NCBI GenBank assembly: GCA_014607495.2
Contig: CP053154.1
Span: 3,224,001-3,288,000, forward strand
DNA length: 64,000 nt
DNA from: Carposina sasakii
Lineage: Eukaryota; Arthropoda; Insecta; Lepidoptera; Carposinidae
Direction of reading: 5' to 3'
This document shows positions 58,601 to 64,000 of this stretch, piece after piece (positions within the stretch are counted from its first letter, which is position 1; each line of letters starts with the position of its first letter). The position numbers were made by a program, and so were the translations under genes. The notes under the pieces are model-generated. The model was not told the DNA's origin. It worked only from the letters and a program-made list of their open reading frames with translations, and did not search any database.

Positions 58601-59082
58601 AATAGCGAGGAGCACGCGCGGGACTTTGGCTCCGTGATCTTTGCGCGGGACGACATTCAATGCATGAATAGCCGACCGACCGCCCGGCCCGGCCCGAGAG
58701 AAAACTACCGAGCGCTCAGGCGCTTTCTCTCTCTTCGCTTTGCCTCTTTTTCTAACATTTCGCTGGTTGAAACAACAAGCTCTTGAACCATGCTCGCGTT
58801 GACGATAGACGTACCGGGTAGGGCTCTCTTAAGTGTGACAGCCGGAATCGACCCTATTAGCTTTAAGTAGTGTGTGTGTGTGTGGTGTGTATTTCAATTA
58901 TAGGTACCTAAAAGTTCCTTGTAGTAGAGTTCCCCATAGATTTATCTCACCTTATGATTTTTATCTTTCAGAAAATAGACGCATCTGCTATAGAAGACTT
59001 TTACGGCCTAACTTCTGATATACAGAAATCTTCTGAAACAGGTTATATACTATTTTATCAATCTAGAGACGCTAGTTGTTAA
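52658..59082 (+). CDS. Usp46: USP12/USP46-type ubiquitin-specific protease
   Basis: Eight coding exons: 52658-52660 (ATG only), 53108-53188, 53560-53776, 54070-54150, 54567-54760, 55387-55644, 56022-56165 and 58972-59082. All introns are GT-AG, phases agree, and the sum is 1089 nt (362 residues), close to the 366-370 of human USP46/USP12. The USP fold is complete: Cys box GNTCYSN (Cys33), QQDAHEFLN (108-116), zinc ligands in CLNC (175/178) and CDNC (222/225), and the His box with [10 protein letters not shown] (His306) and FDDD (321-323), ending [10 protein letters not shown]. These cysteine proteases remove ubiquitin and in animals are activated by the WD-repeat partners UAF1 (WDR48) and WDR20. 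The conserved start MGAN is formed by splicing the exon 1 ATG to exon 2. An in-frame ATG at 52616 would add 14 residues (MSICQDLGLNFQQR), as vertebrate forms also carry short leaders. Intron 5 has a SINE near its acceptor. Confidence 0.97.
55013..55361 (+). mobile_element. SINE family 1, full copy, in Usp46 intron 5
   Basis: GCGGTGATAGCCCAGTGG (A-box), AAGTTCGATCCCAG (B-box) and the common body, ending GACCATCATCA. A 7-bp duplication TATAATA lies at 55006-55012 and 55362-55368. The exon 6 acceptor AG is at 55385-55386, only 25 bp past the SINE. Confidence 0.92.
56166..56533 (+). other. open extension of Usp46 exon 7 with poly(A) signal
   Basis: Beyond the exon 7 donor (56166) the Usp46 frame stays open for 112 further codons, ending at TGA 56502-56504. 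AATAAA follows at 56528-56533. The extra peptide is basic and Lys-rich ([16 protein letters not shown]). A transcript that does not use the donor would encode a protein without the last 36 residues of the USP fold. It could also be a chance open stretch. Confidence 0.4.
56607..56712. promoter_or_regulatory. cluster of four TATCGATA palindromes
   Basis: TATCGATA occurs at about 56609, 56651, 56685 and 56704, mostly as CTATCGATAG. This 8-mer is the DREF/BEAF recognition core known from Drosophila. The cluster may instead be the tip of a repeat, since words like AGTGTTGCC flank it. Confidence 0.45.
57530..57898. mobile_element. CACGATAA-rich MITE, family F, copy 1
   Basis: GCGTTGCCAGATGCACGATA at the left pairs with TACGATCTGGCAACAC at the right. 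CACGATAATT and TCTACGATA words repeat inside. It lies in Usp46 intron 7. A 5'-truncated copy is at 60296-60597. Confidence 0.75.
58560..58800. other. GC-rich block in Usp46 intron 7
   Basis: Strikingly GC-rich for the window (GCGCACGCGAGGCC, ACCGACCGCCCGGCCCGGCC, GAGCGCTCAGGCGCTTTCTC). No exon signals. It may be a repeat end or an internal CpG-rich regulatory block. Confidence 0.4.
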
Positions 59083-59267
59083 GTTTCTCCAATTATTAAT
59101 AGTATTTATATATTTAAAAAAATAGTCAGTATGGTAAATCATGTTAATTAATTATGCCACATTTGTTAAAGTTGAAATGGCATGTTGAGAAATTGTTTAA
59201 TTCCAAATTATTAATTTAATTATTCTACTTTTTAGAATTCATTCATTTGTAAATATGTTTCATTTCA

Positions 59268-59273
59268 AAATAA
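59268..59273 (+). terminator. likely poly(A) signal of Usp46
   Basis: AATAAA about 185 bp after the stop codon, followed by a T-rich stretch. Confidence 0.6.
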
Positions 59274-59423
59274 AAAGTTGTGATCTATCTTTCTGTGTGA
59301 CTTTTTTACAAGCCCAAATTATATTTAGTCCACATAGATTTATTTCATAATAACAGTATTAAAATAACAATAATAGAACCTAAAATTAAAATTAAATATT
59401 AACTACCTATTAACTCCAAATAT

Positions 59424-59885
59424 TTACAAATAAAAGACGGCCTGCAAATCCTCCACCGATGGCAGCGTGCCCAAAAGGCTGGCCGCGTTGCCCCGCTGTA
59501 TAGCAAGGCTTACGCGTTGGCCAAAATAGGCACCAGCCCTCCGGTCATGAGATGCTTCGACCAATCTTTTAGAAATGCCCCTGAAGAGGGCATGCGCACC
59601 CGGACCCCAAGGCCCCATGGTTTCAACCCCAAACGGCTCAAATATGTAATCCCCGCTTAGGTTTGCATACTTGCGCCGCTTGAGGTTTTCTGCTGAGGCC
59701 GCCGCTGAACCGGTTCTGATGCTTGTGCCTGGGAGGTGAGACACCGCAAGGGTATCGGCGCAGGTTGCGTCCCATACCAAGCATCGTCCCATCCTCCAAG
59801 CCCAAATTAATACTATATATAGGTAAGTAGAAGTACGGTGTCCACGGGGCGATAATACCTTCATTAGCACCGCGCCATGCGCCAC
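59424..59885 (-). pseudogene. retroelement C-terminal protein fragment
   Basis: The frame reads GRCLVWDATCADTLAVSH, NLKRRKYANLSGDYIFEPFG, VETMGPWGPGAHALFRGISK and QRVSLAIQRGNAASLLGTL before a TAA at 59426-59424. The WDxT..DT, ETLGPxG and RxSxAxQRxNA pattern is the C-terminal signature of a widespread non-LTR retroelement polyprotein in invertebrates. The RT part is not found upstream, so this is a 5'-truncated copy. It lies tail-to-tail with Usp46, starting about 340 bp after its stop. Confidence 0.75.
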
Positions 59886-60295
59886 TTCAAAATTATTTGA
59901 AGTAGGTATTATCGCCTCTGAAACCTGTCTCCTAATCTAATCATGACCCGTCCACCCTACGGAACCGCCGACACCTGGTTTGCCATTCAAAATAAATCAA
60001 GCGACACAAATTGTCAAGAACGGGTTAAAAGTAGCGTGTGCAGGCATCGAGGACTTTTTGCAAGCAGCTACTTAAAAAGTACTGATAATAGAAGGTAACA
60101 AGAGATCACGTGCATCTCAGACGCAATCCCATATATGAGTAAAACACTGCTCACGAAGTACCAGGGTCGCAGAAGTTTGCAAGAGGTGCGCAGGTATCGA
60201 AAGGAAGGAGGTTGCAAGATGTTTAAGGGGCGTGGCTATGAGTATGTAACTGATAGAACTAGTGCGGTCCCACTCACGCACGGGATGCTTCTCTA

Positions 60296-60597
60296 GCCAT
60301 GCAATAAAAATTTAAATTAGGTATCGCACGATAATTCGTCCAAAATTCTACGATATTTGTGTATTTTTTTCTACGTGAGCGGGGGAGGGGGTAGGATTGC
60401 ATACCTTGCCGTTTCATATATTATACTTATAATTCCGTCTCTTTTTATTCGGCGTAAATTCCAACTTCTGTATCTCGTGAGCGGGGGGGGGGTAGGATTG
60501 CTGCATACCTGGTCCATATATTCTGTCATGCGATAAACACGATAATTTTGCAATAAATATGAGATAATTTCGCAATGTACAATCTGGCAACACTGCT
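60296..60597. mobile_element. CACGATAA-rich MITE, family F, copy 2
   Basis: It aligns with 57585-57898 (TAGGTATCGCACGATAATTC, GTAGGATTGCATACCT, ATGAGATAATTTCGCAATGT) and ends CTGGCAACACTG. The left end is lost. The GTGAGCGGGGG segment is duplicated within this copy. Confidence 0.75.
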
Positions 60598-60599
60598 TC

Positions 60600-61025
60600 T
60601 CTCTCGCACAGTGTTACGTGTACGGACTACGCGCAATAATTCACGCCAATGTCGAACATGCGTTAGCATCTCTACCTCAAGAAAATCTCTACTTAGTTTG
60701 TGATGTCAAATTAATGTCTTCCTACCTTTGACTATGCGTCCTACCTACCCTACCATTTGCAAGAACGTCCGACACTCATTTTTTATTCATATTTAAATGA
60801 ATGTTGTATGAAAGAGTCTCATAATAATAGTAAGTACATATGTATCTACCAACTACTAAAAGTAGTCGTAATGTAGAGTAGCGAAGTGACGGGGGACATC
60901 GTCATTTTATGTATTAAGGCCCAGAATCAGAACTGTCGTTGGTTGCTAAGAAGTACCTACATAGTTTGTGATGTGATGAGAATTGACCACTACCACAACT
61001 TACTGTAGTTTTCGGCATACAGGAA
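60600..61025. other. intergenic, nothing recognised
   Basis: No supported gene. Confidence 0.4.
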
Positions 61026-61029
61026 ACCT

Positions 61030-61316
61030 GCACCCGTATGATGAATTTGGTGAGAGTGAGATGTCTCACTTTTAAATGTCAAACCCACAAAGCTAAGTAA
61101 AACTAGGCAAGCAAGTGTTTCTACTTGATGTGTAAAAAGGGATTGCAAACCACTTCTATCAGCCCTAATTCATTCAGTCCTGGCTCGAGAACGAGTGTCT
61201 ATTCTAATTCTTAAGTCTATTTTTTACATGCAAAGTACATAAGTTATTAATAGTTCTGTGAAATTGACGTTTAAAAGTGAGACATCTCACTCACACCAAA
61301 TTCATCATACGGGTGC
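61030..61316. mobile_element. foldback MITE family G
   Basis: GCACCCGTATGATGAATTTG at the left is mirrored by CAAATTCATCATACGGGTGC at the right. The arms are about 52 bp and include GTGAGATGTCTCACTTTTAA. Interior about 180 bp, non-coding. Confidence 0.88.
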
Positions 61317-61770
61317 TGGTATTATCGCTGATTATAAAAACTAACTACATAGAATAAAAATGACTTAATATACTTTCTTCCCCTAGTTAGGTAGGTATGC
61401 CGATGACTAGATAGTGTTCTGTGATGACTACACACACAGACAAGCCTAGTTATTTCATATAATAACTTGTGAGTTTGAGTGATAATAGTTTGGAATTTGA
61501 ATGATGGTTCTAGTTACTATATGCATTAACTACATTATTCATGTAACATACTCCATAAAGAAAAAAAATAGTTTCGAAATCATGCAAGTTATTTTATGAA
61601 GTAGGCAGACTACTCTCTCTGGCCTCCAGTTCTAATTTATGCTAACTGAATGTGAAACCTGTGGTTACACTTTAACAGATTTAACATAATGAATAACCTA
61701 ACTAAAATAATGGACATATATGTATAGTGATACCCACCAAGAACTAGCTGCCTGGAAATCTATGCATATA
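61317..61770. other. intergenic, nothing recognised
   Basis: No supported gene. Confidence 0.4.
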
Positions 61771-61774
61771 ATAA

Positions 61775-61930
61775 AATTGTAACGAATCAATGTTTGTGCA
61801 TGCTAATCTCAGAAACGGCTGAACCGATTTCGATGCAGTTTTCATCCTGGGTAAATGTTTTTATCCCAGATAATTTCGACATTTTGTTTTTTCTGCAGTC
61901 CATGCGGATGGAATCGCGGGTGTCCACTAG
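61775..61930 (+). mobile_element. Helitron-like 3' end beside RpL21
   Basis: GCTAATCTCAGAAACGGCTG, AACCGATTTCGATGCAG, TCCATGCGGATGGAATCG, then GGGTGTCCACTAG with CTAG at 61927-61930. It matches the 3' ends of the copies at 4993 and 6367 in the opposite orientation. The 5' end is not resolved. Confidence 0.7.
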
Positions 61931-61964
61931 TATTACAATAAAAGTCACAGGTTCTTACAAATAG

Positions 61965-61970
61965 TTTATT
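61965..61970 (-). terminator. RpL21: poly(A) signal of RpL21
   Basis: On the minus strand AATAAA starts two bases after the stop codon, giving a very short 3' UTR, as is common for ribosomal protein genes. Confidence 0.75.
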
Positions 61971-61971
61971 T

Positions 61972-62543
61972 TTAAGCTACAAATTCATATGGAATAGGAG
62001 CTAATAAAACTGGTTTTTCAGTTCCATTGACAATGTGAGCTGGTTTGGGGGGCTCTGGCTGTCTCTTCAACTTAACGATTTTGCCGGCAGCCTTAGCTTC
62101 CTTCAGAAGCCTCTCATTTTCCTTCACACGTTTAAGGAAATCTTGTCTGCACTTTGAGTGCTTAACGTGTTCAATGCGGATGTTAATCCTCTTGGGGATG
62201 ATTCTGCCGCGGACGCGCTTGTTTACGATGACTCCAAGAGCGTGAGCAGTTACATTGAAGACGCGACCAGTCTTGCCGTGGTAAACTTTGTGTGGCATAC
62301 CCTTTTGCACTGCACCATTTCCCTAAAAGATAATTATTTTTTTGTAAATCCACGCCATAATACATACAAAATAAATTAAGACGTGATTAGAAATATTGGT
62401 ATGTTGTAGCTTACCCTAATGTCAACTATGTCTCCGACTTTGTACACTTTCATGTACGTCGAAAGGGGGATAGTACCCTTGGTACGGAACCTGCGGGCAA
62501 ACAAGTCCCTGGTTCCGCGACGATAACCCTTGGAGTTCGTCAT
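61972..62543 (-). CDS. RpL21: 60S ribosomal protein L21 (eL21)
   Basis: Two coding exons: 62543-62415 (43 codons, [19 protein letters not shown] to GDIVDIR) and 62322-61972 (116 codons plus stop). They are joined by a 92-bp GT-AG intron in phase 0. The product is 159 residues, the normal eL21 length, very basic, with the conserved [17 protein letters not shown] and [20 protein letters not shown] blocks and the C-terminus PIPYEFVA. eL21 is a structural protein of the large cytosolic ribosomal subunit. The ATG lies nine bases after an acceptor (TTTACAG at 62553), so the leader is spliced from an upstream exon. A Helitron end lies about 40 bp past the stop codon. Confidence 0.98.
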
Positions 62544-62750
62544 TTTTTATGCCTGTAAACAAAATTGCGCTATGAATGGAAATGAAGGCACGTGGATTCA
62601 TACATACCATTTATGTACACTATAACATGTTACAGGTAAACTTTTTATTTAGTAAATATTAAAGATCAAACTTATATTAAATGTATTTTATAAAATATTC
62701 TCGTTAATATACGTATTTCATAAATTTTAATGATTTTATAAAATAATCAC

Positions 62751-62783
62751 CTTGCTGTGCAAAAGCTTGACAGAAAAAGAAGG
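62751..62783 (-). promoter_or_regulatory. RpL21: likely 5'TOP leader exon of RpL21
   Basis: On the minus strand AACCTTCTTTTTCTGTC is followed by AAGCTTTTGCACAGCAAG and the donor GTGATT. An oligopyrimidine start (CCTTCTTTTTC) is the translational-control signature of ribosomal protein mRNAs. The exon would splice to 62552, giving a leader of about 42 nt. Confidence 0.65.
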
Positions 62784-62784
62784 T

Positions 62785-63595
62785 TAGTTTATGGCTAATA
62801 GAACACATTCATTTTGTTTGTCCATGGTAAACTTCGTTTCAAATTGTGAAAATTCATGATCAGGGAGATTTCTCACTAGAACACTTTTAAAATAACCAGA
62901 AAGTTTGACCATCTTATTCGAAGCGTCAAACGTTAGGTAGACAAGTTATATTTTGTTTACCTACTTTTAATGTGATTCTAGCGCACTTCATCCATGTTTC
63001 ATCATTATCACCCATTATAAATTCAGAAATCATCTCCTAAAGACAATGGCTGTATAGAACAATACTGGCCAAATTAAGTATTCTTAAAAATAAGTTACCC
63101 CTTAGACCTCAGATAATTTACACTAACAGATGTCGTGCCATTGTGCCCCTTTTAGATAGCAATAGTTTTGACAGAGGTGTTTCCACTAAATTACCCTTAA
63201 AAAAATTAAATTATTGAACAGAATGTAGTATTGATAATAGATATTGCAACGAGAATGTAGGTAAATAAATTAAACACAATATGTAATGAAAATTTTCATT
63301 AAGATTTTATTTTCATATGGTTCATACCTACTTACTTACATTTTTTATTTTGTGACACACGTCTCATGACACGGGGGCTGAAGTTAAAATAAGTAGGTAA
63401 CATAAAAAGTTTTCTTACATCTTTGTTACTACCTACGTTATCTGAGTCAGGAAAACAAAATTGTACAGTAACAATCGTAAACTGATAACACACAGTAACA
63501 CTCAATAATAAGAGTAACATACATTAATTTTATTACTTACCCTAAAAGTAAGGTAAAACTCCACCAATTTTGTGTAAACATTCTTCTTGCTACTA
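62785..63595. other. flank upstream of RpL21, nothing further recognised
   Basis: AT-rich. It contains the AAAGACAATGGCTGTATAG word (63040) shared with 49275. No other exon recognised. Confidence 0.4.
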
Positions 63596-63596
63596 T

Positions 63597-64000
63597 ATAG
63601 CGTGTTTTTTGGTTGCCACCCTTAACGAAGGTTACGTACTCTATACATCAAATAAAGTAAGTTTATGCCAAAAAAATGGTGGGAAACCAGGGATTTGGTA
63701 TCTCCTTGGGAAACGACGTAAATTTTTTAGATTTTTTTTTATTTCTTGATCGGGCAAAATTTATAGTGTCCAGTGTTTATGCTAGTTTTTCATAGACAGA
63801 TATAAATTATTTCTCGTGAAAAGATCTTGGTACACGCGTCAATGTGCATTTATGCAGAAAAACGCAGTCTATTTACTCAACTTAGGACCCTAATATTTTG
63901 GAAACCAGACACTTCCCAGGTATGCTTCCACGGAGAAAAATTATCGTGATGATGAGGAGATTCCGTAGTTTTCGGGAACGGTGACGACCAAAAATCATCC
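63597..64000 (-). mobile_element. MITE family A, copy reaching the window end
   Basis: TATAGCGTGTTTTTTGGTTG to GACCAAAAATCATCC. Same orientation as 2646-3037. The final bases of the terminal repeat lie beyond 64000. Confidence 0.85.

Noticed and set aside
58560..58800. alternative promoter or first exon in the GC-rich block
   Set aside because: No donor in frame with Usp46 exon 8 and no start codon context was seen; kept only as a GC-rich block.
62323..62750. snoRNA inside RpL21 introns
   Set aside because: No convincing C/D or H/ACA box pair was found by eye in either intron.
1..64000. CRISPR array
   Set aside because: The tandem arrays seen (129-bp and about 119-bp units) have no repeat-spacer pattern, and the genome is eukaryotic.

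Overview
The window looks like lepidopteran (moth or butterfly) nuclear DNA. The evidence is an AT-rich background, spliced genes with GT-AG introns, and a repeat load typical of Lepidoptera: tRNA-derived SINEs, Helitron ends with a hairpin plus CTAG, RTE-like and jockey-like LINE pieces, many snap-back MITE-like elements and short TTAGG runs. The species cannot be told from the sequence alone.

Three genes are well supported. On the minus strand, six coding exons between 44993 and 39627 encode a 322-residue calumenin/reticulocalbin-family EF-hand protein of the ER lumen (signal peptide, C-terminal HDEF; insect 'supercoiling factor' scf). On the plus strand, eight coding exons between 52658 and 59082 encode a 362-residue USP12/USP46-type deubiquitinase with intact catalytic residues and zinc ligands. 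On the minus strand, 62543-61972 encodes ribosomal protein L21 (159 residues), with a likely 5'TOP leader exon near 62783. A possible fourth gene of unknown function ends on the minus strand at 50621.

Layout: 1-9.3 kb is a nest of repeats (a 129-bp tandem array, a 210-bp-arm palindrome, a 50-bp-arm hairpin, two Helitron copies, a SINE nested in another repeat, and a 5'-truncated jockey-type LINE with an intact RT ORF and target-site duplication). 9.3-38.4 kb holds no recognisable host gene; it has dispersed MITEs, SINEs and LINE fragments around fairly repeat-poor stretches (about 24.3-29 kb and 30.6-31.7 kb) that could hold regulatory DNA. 38.5-45.2 kb is the scf locus, with LINE and SINE insertions in its introns. 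45.2-52.5 kb is intergenic, with the possible minus-strand gene. 52.6-59.3 kb is the deubiquitinase, with a SINE next to a splice acceptor and an open, polyadenylation-signal-ended extension of exon 7. 59.4-64 kb carries a LINE remnant, a MITE, a Helitron end beside RpL21, RpL21 itself, and another MITE cut by the window edge.

The three genes have unrelated housekeeping roles (secretory-pathway calcium binding, deubiquitination, translation) and show no operon-like organisation. I found no new multi-gene system. The most unusual signals are the nearly identical long palindrome, the in-frame 43-codon repeat array, the possible alternative C-terminus of the deubiquitinase, and the variety of snap-back elements.
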